Below, piece by piece: positions 24,869 to 32,652 of a stretch of DNA of 64,000 bases. Source of the DNA: Pseudorhodobacter antarcticus (GTDB lineage: Bacteria > Pseudomonadota > Alphaproteobacteria > Rhodobacterales > Rhodobacteraceae); NCBI GenBank assembly GCA_945860375.1, contig CAMAQR010000002.1, positions 1-64,000 of the forward strand. The letters run 5' to 3'. Position 1 is the first letter of the stretch; each line of letters opens with the position of its first letter. Made by a program: the position numbers and the translations under genes. Under the pieces are notes generated by a model. The model had not been told where the DNA came from. It saw nothing but the letters and a program-made list of their open reading frames with translations, and searched no databases.

Positions 24869-25540
24869 GTGCCCCGTATGGAATTTCTGACCCCCGAGGG
24901 GCTGACTGCCCTGTTTCAAGTGATCACAATCGACCTTGTCCTTGCTGGCGACAATGCGATCGTGATCGGTCTGGCTGCCGCGGGCTTGCCCAAGGAACAA
25001 CGCGCCAAGGCCATTCTGGTCGGCATCGCCGCCGCCACCGTCTTGCGGATAATCTTCGCGCTGGCCACGACGCAACTGCTTGCCATCGTTGGGCTTTTGC
25101 TGGCGGGTGGCGTGCTGCTGCTGTGGGTGTGCTGGAAGATGTGGCGCGAGTTGCGCGCCGGTCACGGCGATGAAAACCGCGCCGAAGAGGCGTTGACGGG
25201 GCAAGACCTGAACGCCGACGGCACGATCGCCGGGGGTGGCCCGAAAAAAACCTTCCGTCAGGCCGCCATGCAGATTCTGGTCGCCGACGTGTCAATGTCA
25301 CTCGATAACGTGCTGGCCGTGGCCGGTGCCGCGCGCGAACATCCCAGCATCTTGATCTTTGGTCTGGCGCTGTCGATCGCGCTTATGGGATTTGCGGCCT
25401 CGTTCATCGCCAAATTGCTGCACAAACACCGCTGGATCGCCTATGTCGGCCTTGCCATCATCCTGTATGTGGCTTTGGACATGATCTGGCGCGGCTGGAC
25501 CGAAGTGCAGCCGCTGATCACCGCCCAGCTGGGCATGTGA
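24869..25540 (+). CDS. TerC/YjbE family integral membrane protein
   Basis: A 223-residue membrane protein of the TerC family (YjbE/YkoY type), whose studied members export manganese. Two conserved acidic helix motifs are present: DLVLAGDNAIVIGLAA near residue 20 and ADVSMSLDNVLAVAGAA near residue 140. About seven membrane helices are split by a charged cytoplasmic loop. The start is GTG at 24869 or the ATG nine bases later at 24878. No Mn riboswitch was recognised upstream. A hairpin terminator follows. Confidence 0.85.
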   Translation: MPRMEFLTPEGLTALFQVITIDLVLAGDNAIVIGLAAAGLPKEQRAKAILVGIAAATVLRIIFALATTQLLAIVGLLLAGGVLLLWVCWKMWRELRAGHGDENRAEEALTGQDLNADGTIAGGGPKKTFRQAAMQILVADVSMSLDNVLAVAGAAREHPSILIFGLALSIALMGFAASFIAKLLHKHRWIAYVGLAIILYVALDMIWRGWTEVQPLITAQLGM

Positions 25541-25545
25541 CAGCC

Positions 25546-26337
25546 CTAGCCAAGCCGGGGCACAGTCCCCGGCCGCAAAAGCGCCGTCTTGCGGCGCTTT
25601 ACTTCATCGTCGGGCAGATCGCTGCGGTTCAAAGCCAACAGCGCCGCCGACAGGTCAGCCGAACTGCCCATGTTGCGCAGACCCGGATTGACCAGCCCCG
25701 CCCGCACCGCTTCGGGCAAATCCAACAGCGCCAGCACCGCCTCTGCCGGACCCAGCGGCGCGTTTTGCACCGACTCCAGCGCCACCGAAGTCACCTGCGC
25801 CCGCCGCACGGTCTGTGCAACCTGCCCGGTGATCGCCGCGAAATCGGCAGCCCCGGCACAGCGCGCGCTGAAGGCGTCAAAATCCTCGGTCACGCGGTAG
25901 CCCAGCAGATTGTGCCGCCACGCCGACAACAGCCAGCCCTGCGCGCCGCGCGTCGTATACAGCAACGTCAACCGCGCCTTGCCGCCAAACACCGCCCGCA
26001 CGCCCGCAGCCATCGCATGCGCCAAGGGCACCGCCGCGCGATAATCCACGATGCCCTTCTTGCCCGGTGTACGCCCCGACAGCCCTTCGCAGCTGATCAC
26101 CACCGTATCCGCCCCGGCCACAGCGGCGCAAACATCTGCAAACGCCGCCGAAAACCCCGCCAGATCCAGCAGATCGCCCCCGGTGGCAAAGCGGGTGGCA
26201 TAGCGCACAGGCCCTGCCAATGCGTCCAGCAGCACAATCCGGGCATAAGGCGCAAGCGCCGCGCGGTTGATGGCAAGGCAGGCTTGCAGGCTTGACGTGC
26301 CGGTCTTGTGAAACCCCGGATGCAGGATCACCTGCAC
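25546..26337 (-). CDS. Sulfotransferase-like protein
   Basis: A 263-residue protein with an N-terminal 5'-phosphosulfate-binding-like loop, HPGFHKTGTSSLQ, at residues 6-18, followed by a strand/helix pattern of a P-loop fold. This suggests a PAPS-dependent sulfotransferase or a related nucleotide-binding enzyme, though the 3'-phosphate motif is not obvious. The GTG start at 26337 directly abuts the TAG stop of the FAD oxidoreductase gene, so it belongs to that operon. Its job in the putative amine pathway is unclear. Confidence 0.6.
   Translation of the reverse strand: MQVILHPGFHKTGTSSLQACLAINRAALAPYARIVLLDALAGPVRYATRFATGGDLLDLAGFSAAFADVCAAVAGADTVVISCEGLSGRTPGKKGIVDYRAAVPLAHAMAAGVRAVFGGKARLTLLYTTRGAQGWLLSAWRHNLLGYRVTEDFDAFSARCAGAADFAAITGQVAQTVRRAQVTSVALESVQNAPLGPAEAVLALLDLPEAVRAGLVNPGLRNMGSSADLSAALLALNRSDLPDDEVKRRKTALLRPGTVPRLG
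25578..25600 (+). terminator. Terminator hairpin after the TerC gene
   Basis: AAAGCGCCG (25578-25586), loop TCTTG, CGGCGCTTT (25592-25600). It lies 38 bases past the TerC stop and inside the C-terminal codons of the convergent sulfotransferase-like gene, so one sequence serves both coding and probable termination. Confidence 0.6.
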
Positions 26338-27579
26338 CTAGAACCGCCCCGGCAGATAGGGCGTCAAATCCAGGTCTGGCGCGCGCCCCGCCACCAGCGC
26401 CGCCACCAACCGCGCAGTGATCGGGGCCAGCGTCAGCCCAATGTGCCCATGCCCATAAGCGTGGATCACATCCGCTCCGCCCGCAGATGGCCCGATCACC
26501 GGCAGTGAATCCGGCATCGACGGACGAAACCCCATCCACTCCCGGTCTGGCGCGCCCAGATCAGGAAAGATCGCTTGCGCACCCTGCACCAGCTTGGCCA
26601 CCCGGTGCGGCGAGGGCGGCGCCGTCAGCCCCCCCAATTCGACCGTCCCCGCCACCCGCAACCGCCCCGTCATCGGGCACATGTAAAACCCGCGTGACGT
26701 GGGGCAGGCCGGTCGCGACAGGCGTGGTGTCTCCATGTCCCATTCGACATGATAGCCGCGTTCGGTGTCCAAAGGCACCCGGTCGCCCGCCTGCAAGGCC
26801 AGCGCGCGGGACTGCGCCCCCGCCGCGATGATCACCCGCTTGGCATGCAGCCGCAGCCCCGGCCCTTCCACGATCACACCGTCAATCTGGCGCGTCAACT
26901 TTTGCGCCCGCGCCTGCACGCATTGCGCGCGGGCAAACACCGCCTGCGCCAGCGCCGCCATCATCGCGCCCGGATCGGACAGAAACACCGCCTTTGGAAA
27001 GAACGCAGCGCCGCCTTCCACCGCAGGCAAACCCGGTTCCATCGCGGCCAAAGCCTGCGGACCGATCAGATCAACCGAGATCCCCAAGCCGCGCCGAAAC
27101 GCCATATCCGCCTCGGCCGCCCGATAGGCCGCCAAAGTTTCATACAGATACAGACAGCCCCGGTTTTGCAAGATCGCGGCCCCGGCAATGCGGTCGGCCA
27201 GCGCCTGCCAACTCGGGCAAGCGTCCGCCACCAAAGCCGCAATCGCCGCCGCATTGCGCCGCGTGGCTCCCGGCAATGACTGCACCGCAAAGCGCATCAG
27301 CCATGGCGCAAGGCTTGGCAAAGCCGCCCGCCGGATCGACAGCGGAGAGTTGCGGTCCAACAGCAGCGACGGCAGATTGCGCAGCACATCCGGGCTGCCC
27401 ACCGGCATCACCGCGTAATCGGCAATCGTGCCCGCATTGCCATAAGACGCCCCCATGCCGGGCGTGCCCGGGTCGACCACAACCACCGTCCGCCCCTCGG
27501 CACACAGGGCCTCGGCAATCGCCAGACCGACAACGCCAGCCCCCAGAACGGCGATATCGGTGGTCAGGTGCTGAGTCAT
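26338..27579 (-). CDS. FAD-dependent amine/D-amino acid oxidoreductase (DadA-like)
   Basis: A 413-residue flavoprotein of the DAO family. The ADP-binding fold is at the N-terminus (IAVLGAGVVGLAIAEAL, then VVVVDPG), GASYGNAGTI matches D-amino acid dehydrogenases, and the C-terminal FAD-contact stretch is FRPSMPDSLPVIGPS with AYGHGHIGLTLAP. It should oxidise a D-amino acid, secondary amine or N-substituted glycine. ATG at 27579 gives the normal family N-terminus. It lies 57 bases after the iron alcohol dehydrogenase gene and abuts the sulfotransferase-like gene. Confidence 0.88.
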   Translation of the reverse strand: MTQHLTTDIAVLGAGVVGLAIAEALCAEGRTVVVVDPGTPGMGASYGNAGTIADYAVMPVGSPDVLRNLPSLLLDRNSPLSIRRAALPSLAPWLMRFAVQSLPGATRRNAAAIAALVADACPSWQALADRIAGAAILQNRGCLYLYETLAAYRAAEADMAFRRGLGISVDLIGPQALAAMEPGLPAVEGGAAFFPKAVFLSDPGAMMAALAQAVFARAQCVQARAQKLTRQIDGVIVEGPGLRLHAKRVIIAAGAQSRALALQAGDRVPLDTERGYHVEWDMETPRLSRPACPTSRGFYMCPMTGRLRVAGTVELGGLTAPPSPHRVAKLVQGAQAIFPDLGAPDREWMGFRPSMPDSLPVIGPSAGGADVIHAYGHGHIGLTLAPITARLVAALVAGRAPDLDLTPYLPGRF

Positions 27580-27636
27580 GGTTCGGTCCGCTGGGGCAGG
27601 TTCGGGGCGGTTCGGTGCAAACCGCCCCAAAACGGG

Positions 27637-28797
27637 TTACATGCAGGCGTCAAACAGCGCGCGGGTGTTTTCGCGCGTCATCACCACCGGATTGCCGCCA
27701 CAAGACGGATCCTCCAGCGCCATATCGGTCAGCATCTCCAGATCGTCCGCCTTCACGCCCAAAGCGGTCAGGTTGGCCGGGATCGACAACTCGGCCCGCA
27801 GCGCCATCACGGCGGCACGGAACCCGTCGAACCCGCCCGCGATGCCCAGATAGGCGGCGGCGCGTTCGATCAAGGTTTCAATCTTGGCGCGGTTGTAATC
27901 CAGCACCATCGGCATCACGACGGCGTTGGTGGTGCCATGGTGGGTGCCATACACCGCGCCAATCGGGTGGCTCAGGCTGTGGATCGCGCCCAACCCCTTT
28001 TGAAACGCCGTCGCCCCCATCGCCGCCGCCGCCATCATATGCGCCCGCGCGTCCAGATCATTCGGGTTGGCATAAACCTTTGGCAGGTTTTCAAACACCA
28101 ACCGCATGCCTTCCAAGGCGATGCCTTGGCTCATCGGATGGTAAAACGGGCTGCAATAGGCCTCAAGGCAATGCGCCAGCGCGTCCATGCCCGTGCCCGC
28201 CGTGATGAAACGCGGCATCCCCACCGTCAGCGCCGGGTCGCAAATCGTGACCACGGGCAACAGTTTGGGGTGGAAGATGATCTTTTTCTTATGCGTGGCC
28301 GAATTGGTCAACACGCCTGCCCGGCCCACTTCGGAACCCGTTCCGGCGGTCGTCGGCACGGCAATGATCGGCGCGATCTTGGCGCCATCGGCGCGGGTGT
28401 ACCAGTCGTCGATATCCTCAAGGTCCCAGACGCTCAGATCGGCCCGCTGATGCGCCATCAGCGCAATCATCTTGCCAAGGTCCAAAGCCGACCCGCCACC
28501 AAAGCAGATCACGCCATCATGGCCGCCCGCAAGATAAACCGCGATGCCATCGGCCATGTTGGTTTCGTTCGGGTTCGGATCAACTTCCGAAAACACCGCC
28601 GACCCAAGCCCATGCGCCTGCAACACCGCCACGGCATTGGCGGTGATCGGCAACGATGCCAACGCCTTGTCGGTCACCAGCAGCGGCTTTTTGACCCCAG
28701 CCGCCGCGCAATGCTCGGCCAGTTCGGCAATCCGGCCGACGCCGAATTTGATCGCGGTCGGGTAGGACCAGTTCCGGTTGGGAACGCTATGGGTCAT
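27637..28797 (-). CDS. Iron-containing alcohol dehydrogenase
   Basis: A 386-residue type III alcohol dehydrogenase. NAD-binding GGGSALDLGK is near residue 100, PTTAGTGSEV near 150, and the iron ligands are in GTGMDALAHCLEAY (Asp, His) and the two His of IHSLSHPIGAVYGTHHG. It interconverts an alcohol and an aldehyde. Its start overlaps the aldehyde dehydrogenase stop by ATGA, so alcohol and aldehyde oxidation are coupled, and it lies downstream of a gamma-glutamyl-ligase-like gene. The natural substrate might therefore be a gamma-glutamylated amino alcohol (inference). Confidence 0.9.
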   Translation of the reverse strand: MTHSVPNRNWSYPTAIKFGVGRIAELAEHCAAAGVKKPLLVTDKALASLPITANAVAVLQAHGLGSAVFSEVDPNPNETNMADGIAVYLAGGHDGVICFGGGSALDLGKMIALMAHQRADLSVWDLEDIDDWYTRADGAKIAPIIAVPTTAGTGSEVGRAGVLTNSATHKKKIIFHPKLLPVVTICDPALTVGMPRFITAGTGMDALAHCLEAYCSPFYHPMSQGIALEGMRLVFENLPKVYANPNDLDARAHMMAAAAMGATAFQKGLGAIHSLSHPIGAVYGTHHGTTNAVVMPMVLDYNRAKIETLIERAAAYLGIAGGFDGFRAAVMALRAELSIPANLTALGVKADDLEMLTDMALEDPSCGGNPVVMTRENTRALFDACM

Positions 28798-30179
28798 TTC
28801 TGTACCTTCTTCAGATGGTAGGATTTCGGTCGGGTAACGGAATGGAAGCCCAGATAAGACAGGCTGCCACCGCGCCCGGTGTCTTTGCACCCGGTCCAGC
28901 ACAAAGCCGGGTCAAGGTAATCGGCGCGGTTCATGAACACGGTGCCAGTTTCGATCTGCACGCCGATTTCGGCACCGGTATCATAGTCTTGCGTCCAAAC
29001 GCTTGCGGTCAGCCCGTAGGGGCTGTCGTTCATCAGCGCAATCGCCTCGGCATCGCCCGAAACCTTCATGATCCCCACAACGGGGCCAAAGCTTTCTTCC
29101 ATCATCACCCGCATCGAATGATCGACGTTGACCAGAATCTGCGGCGCAAGATAGGCCCCGCCATCATCCGCCGGGAACAAGGCCGGATCAATCAGCGCCT
29201 TGGCGCCCGCCGCAACTGCCTCGGCAATCTGGCTGCGCACCACGGCGGCAAAGCGTTTGTTCGCCATCGGGCCAAGGGTGCTTTCGGCGTCGAACGGATT
29301 GCCCAGCTTCAGCGCCTTGACCCAAGCCACCGCCTTTTCGACAAAGGCATCGTACAGCGATTCATGCACATAAATCCGCTCGATCCCGCAGCAGCATTGG
29401 CCCGCGTTGTACATCGCGCCGTCCATCAGCGTGTCAACCGCTGCCTCCAGATCGGCATCGGCACGAACGTAGCCCGGATCCTTGCCGCCCAGTTCCAGCC
29501 CCAAAGGCGTGAACGTCCCCGCCGCCGCCCGCTCCATTGCCTGACCCCCCGCAACCGACCCGGTGAAGTTGACGAAATTGAACGCGCGGGTGGAAATCAG
29601 ATGTTCCGTCGTCGCATGATCCAGCACCACATTCTGGAACACATCCTCGGGGATGCCCGCGCCATGAAACGCCTCGGCGATGCATTCGCCCACCAGCATG
29701 GTTTGGCTGGCGTGCTTCAAGATCACCGTGTTGCCGGCGATCAGGGCAGGCACCAAAGTATTGACCGTGGTCAGGTAGGGATAATTCCAAGGGGCCACGA
29801 TAAACACAACGCCCAAGGCTTCACGCGCGATATAGCGGCGGAATTTGTCACTGTCTTCAATGATATGCGGGGCCAAAGTCGTGGCCGCGATTTCGGACAT
29901 GTAGTCGGTGCGCGCATTGACGCCGCCGAACTCGCCGCCAAACCGCGTCGGGCGGCCCATCTGCCAAGCCAGTTCCTCCACCACACGCGGGGTCATCGCG
30001 TTCAGGTTGGCCACGGCAGCTTTCACCAAGGCGATCCGGTCCGCCAAAGGCCGCGCGGCCCAAGCCTTTTGCGCAGCCTTGGCCCGCGCCGCCGCCGCAA
30101 GGGCCGCCTCGCGCGTAAGCGGCATCCGTTCGGCATAGACCGAGCCGTCCACCGGGGAAATCAGTTGAATCGGTTTCAT
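28794..30179 (-). CDS. Aldehyde dehydrogenase family protein
   Basis: A 461-residue NAD(P)-dependent aldehyde dehydrogenase. VAPWNYPYLT, FTGSVAGGQ, the general-base Glu in LELGGKD and the nucleophile Cys in NAGQCCCGIERIYV are all present; three consecutive cysteines occur at the active site. PYGLTASVWT and the C-terminal GGSLSYLGFHSVTRPKSY are family-typical. It would oxidise the aldehyde produced by the coupled alcohol dehydrogenase. ATG at 30179 is preceded by AAGGACAAG. A long palindrome separates it from the ligase gene upstream. Confidence 0.92.
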   Translation of the reverse strand: MKPIQLISPVDGSVYAERMPLTREAALAAAARAKAAQKAWAARPLADRIALVKAAVANLNAMTPRVVEELAWQMGRPTRFGGEFGGVNARTDYMSEIAATTLAPHIIEDSDKFRRYIAREALGVVFIVAPWNYPYLTTVNTLVPALIAGNTVILKHASQTMLVGECIAEAFHGAGIPEDVFQNVVLDHATTEHLISTRAFNFVNFTGSVAGGQAMERAAAGTFTPLGLELGGKDPGYVRADADLEAAVDTLMDGAMYNAGQCCCGIERIYVHESLYDAFVEKAVAWVKALKLGNPFDAESTLGPMANKRFAAVVRSQIAEAVAAGAKALIDPALFPADDGGAYLAPQILVNVDHSMRVMMEESFGPVVGIMKVSGDAEAIALMNDSPYGLTASVWTQDYDTGAEIGVQIETGTVFMNRADYLDPALCWTGCKDTGRGGSLSYLGFHSVTRPKSYHLKKVQK

Positions 30180-30204
30180 CTTGTCGTCCTTGCAGAGTGT
30201 AGGA

Positions 30205-30250
30205 TGGGTGTTGAACCCACCATTCCGTGTCAGGGTGGGTTCAACACCCA
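30205..30250. repeat. Long palindrome in the operon (REP-like)
   Basis: TGGGTGTTGAACCCACC (30205-30221) and its exact complement (30234-30250) form a 17-base stem with a 12-base loop. It lies between the ligase-like gene stop and the aldehyde dehydrogenase start on the minus strand. No T-run follows, so it is more likely a repetitive extragenic palindrome or mRNA processing/stability site than a terminator. Confidence 0.75.
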
Positions 30251-30258
30251 CCCCATGT

Positions 30259-31638
30259 TTACGCGCGCTCCAACAGCCGCTGAATTTCAAAATCGGTCAC
30301 CACGCGGTCGGTTTCCGAAATCTCCCACTGCGCGGCATGGTGATAATGGTCCACCACATCATCGCCAAACGCCTTGCGATACATCGCCGAGCTGTTCAGC
30401 AAATCCGCAGCCTCGCGCAGATTGTGCGGAATTTCCCGCACATTGCCCGCCGTATACATATCGCCGACCATCTCGGGTTCCAACTCCATCTTTTGCTCGA
30501 TCCCGTCCAGACCCGCCGCCAGCAAGGCCGCACAGGTCAGATAGGGGTTCACGTCGGAGCCGGGAATGCGACATTCCACCCTGATCGCCTTGGTATGCTC
30601 GCCGCAGACCCGGAAACCCGCGGTGCGGTTGTCGGCAGACCAGACGGCCTTGGTCGGCGCAAACATGCCCTTGGTGAACCGTTTGTAGCTGTTCACATAG
30701 GGTGCCAGAAACACCGTCATCTCCCGCGCATAGGCCAGTTGCCCCGCGATGTAATGCTTCATCAGCTGACTCATGCCGTGGGTGTCGGCCTCGTCCTTGA
30801 ACGCAGGCTTGCCGTCCAGCGTCCACAACGACTGGTGGCAATGGCTGGAAGACCCCGCCTTGCGGTGGTCATACTTCGCCATGAAGGTCACGGATTTGCC
30901 CTTGCTCCAGGCGATTTCCTTGATGCCATGCTTGACGATGGTGTGGTTGTCGGCGGTGTCCAAAGCGTCGGAATATTTGTAGTTGACCTCTTCCTGCCCC
31001 GCGTCCGCCTCACCTTTGGAGTTTTCAATGGTGATGCCCGCACCGTACAGACCATTGCGGATGGCGCGCATGACGCCCTCTTCCTTGGTGGTCTGGAAGA
31101 TGTGGTAATCCTCATTATAGGCGCTGACGGGCTTCAACCCCGTGAAATTGCTATCGCGCAGGGATTCGTAGCTGTTTTCAAACAGATAGAACTCCAGTTC
31201 CGTCGCCATCATTGGCTCGAACCCCATGGCGCGGGCGCGCGCGACCTGAACTTTCAGGATATTGCGCGGGGCGTGCGGCACGGGATGGTGATGGTGGTCC
31301 AGCGTGTCGCCCAGCACCATCGCGGTGCCCTCCAGCCACGGCACCCGGCGCAGGGTGCTCATGTCGGTCTTCAGGATATAATCGCCATAGCCCGTCTGCC
31401 AGTTCGACGATTTATAGCCCTGAACCGTGTTCATCTCCATGTCCACGGCCAGCAGATAGTTGCAGCAATGGGTTTCTTCCCAGCCGCCATCCACAAAGAA
31501 TTGCGCATGGAACCGCTTGCCCATCAGGCGGCCCTGCATGTCGATGCCAGCCACCAGAACGGTGTCAATCTCGCCAGCCTTCACGGCGGCCTTTAGCTCA
31601 TCAAGTGTCATATTGCCGGGCATATCCGGGTGCTCCAC
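30259..31638 (-). CDS. Glutamine synthetase family protein (gamma-glutamyl-amine ligase candidate)
   Basis: A 459-residue glutamine-synthetase fold protein distinct from the one at 14786-16180. It keeps ATELEFYLFE, the NRTAGFRVCG and RVECRIPGSDVNPYL glutamate/ATP segments, but the usual GxGMHxH motif is replaced by KAGSSSHCHQSLW. It has no GlnA-type adenylylation tail. It probably ligates glutamate to an amine. The GTG start at 31638 follows a good AAAGGGGCC site; in-frame ATGs a few codons later are alternatives. It sits between an N-formylglutamate amidohydrolase-like gene and aldehyde/alcohol dehydrogenase genes, which suggests a gamma-glutamylated pathway. The amine is unknown. Confidence 0.85.
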   Translation of the reverse strand: MEHPDMPGNMTLDELKAAVKAGEIDTVLVAGIDMQGRLMGKRFHAQFFVDGGWEETHCCNYLLAVDMEMNTVQGYKSSNWQTGYGDYILKTDMSTLRRVPWLEGTAMVLGDTLDHHHHPVPHAPRNILKVQVARARAMGFEPMMATELEFYLFENSYESLRDSNFTGLKPVSAYNEDYHIFQTTKEEGVMRAIRNGLYGAGITIENSKGEADAGQEEVNYKYSDALDTADNHTIVKHGIKEIAWSKGKSVTFMAKYDHRKAGSSSHCHQSLWTLDGKPAFKDEADTHGMSQLMKHYIAGQLAYAREMTVFLAPYVNSYKRFTKGMFAPTKAVWSADNRTAGFRVCGEHTKAIRVECRIPGSDVNPYLTCAALLAAGLDGIEQKMELEPEMVGDMYTAGNVREIPHNLREAADLLNSSAMYRKAFGDDVVDHYHHAAQWEISETDRVVTDFEIQRLLERA

Positions 31639-31707
31639 TGTTGGCCCCTTTGGTGGGGCGTGCCTGTTGCGCGGGGCAACTGCCCCAATGATCCCTCAAG
31701 CAGGCGA

Positions 31708-32496
31708 TCAACTGGCTTTGGCTTGCCGCTGTATCTCCACCAACCCCATGTTGAGAACCGGAGCCAACTGATCCGCCATCGCAGTTTCCGCATCGGCTGT
31801 TGCGATCAGATCGTTGCGGATTTCCAGCATCGCGTTGGGCAACCCGTAAGGCGTCGCGTGCAGCCGCAGCGTGTGCGTCACATCATCAGCCGCAGAATAG
31901 GGCGCGTTCAAGGCCGCGTGCAGCCGCGTGGTTTTCAGCGCAGCGGCATGAATGGCCACCGCCAAAGCGGGGTCCGCGTCATGGATCACCCCAAACTCCA
32001 CCCTTCGGGGTTTGCCAAAATAGACCGGCGTAAATGAGTGCACAGTGATCACCACGGGCCGCAATCCGCGCGCAATCCGCCGCGCGATCAACCCATGCAG
32101 CGCGTCATGGAAGGGCAGGTAAACGGCATCGGTCCGCGCCAGACGCTCTTGCGGCGTCACGCCTTGATTGCCGGGTATGTCATGCACCTCGGACCGGACC
32201 GGCATCGCTCCGGCCATATCCGGGGCGCGGTTGCAGTCATAAACCACCCGACTGACCGGCGCGTGAAACAGCACCCCGTCCAACCGCTCGGCCAAACCCC
32301 GCGCCACGCCCAAAGCACCGAGATCCCAAGCGATATGCGCCGCCTGCTGTGCCTCTGACAGCCCCATGTCCCCCCAGCGTGGCGGGATTGCACGCGACGC
32401 ATGTTCGCACACCAGAATGAACCGCCCCAACGCGGCGTCATTTTCGATCACCGGCGGGAACAGATCCGCCACCTCTGACTTGGCTTTCGCGCCCAT
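31708..32496 (-). CDS. N-formylglutamate amidohydrolase family protein
   Basis: A 262-residue member of the FGase/HutG2 family. FILVCEHASRAIPP near residue 30, the VVYDCNRAP segment, VITVHSFTPVY and the acidic/His-rich centre match the family. Known members hydrolyse N-formyl-L-glutamate in histidine catabolism, but no other hut genes are nearby. Here it heads an operon with a glutamate-amine ligase-like gene, so it may release glutamate from a gamma-glutamyl amide instead. ATG at 32496 is followed on the same strand by the ligase gene after 69 bases. It is divergent from the RpiR regulator. Confidence 0.83.
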   Translation of the reverse strand: MGAKAKSEVADLFPPVIENDAALGRFILVCEHASRAIPPRWGDMGLSEAQQAAHIAWDLGALGVARGLAERLDGVLFHAPVSRVVYDCNRAPDMAGAMPVRSEVHDIPGNQGVTPQERLARTDAVYLPFHDALHGLIARRIARGLRPVVITVHSFTPVYFGKPRRVEFGVIHDADPALAVAIHAAALKTTRLHAALNAPYSAADDVTHTLRLHATPYGLPNAMLEIRNDLIATADAETAMADQLAPVLNMGLVEIQRQAKAS

Positions 32497-32652
32497 TATG
32501 GCGATTCATCCTCATGCTTTGGCCAAAGGTTCACCTCTTGTCGCAATTCTGTCAAGATTGTTTCTTTTCGCGCGCCGCTGTTACAATGTTTTCCAATGTG
32601 GCAGCATGTCGGTGTGATAACGACCGCAGTGCTGGGTGTGAAAGGGTACAAT
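32497..32652. promoter_or_regulatory. Divergent promoter region, RpiR regulator / amidohydrolase operon
   Basis: The 156-base divergent gap contains a rightward promoter for the RpiR gene: TTGTTT (32558-32563), 18 bases, TACAAT (32582-32587). A leftward consensus -35 (TTGACA on the minus strand, 32550-32555) serves the amidohydrolase operon. Direct repeats CAATGT at 32584-32589 and 32594-32599, one helical turn apart, overlap the rightward -10 and are candidate RpiR sites. Confidence 0.5.
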
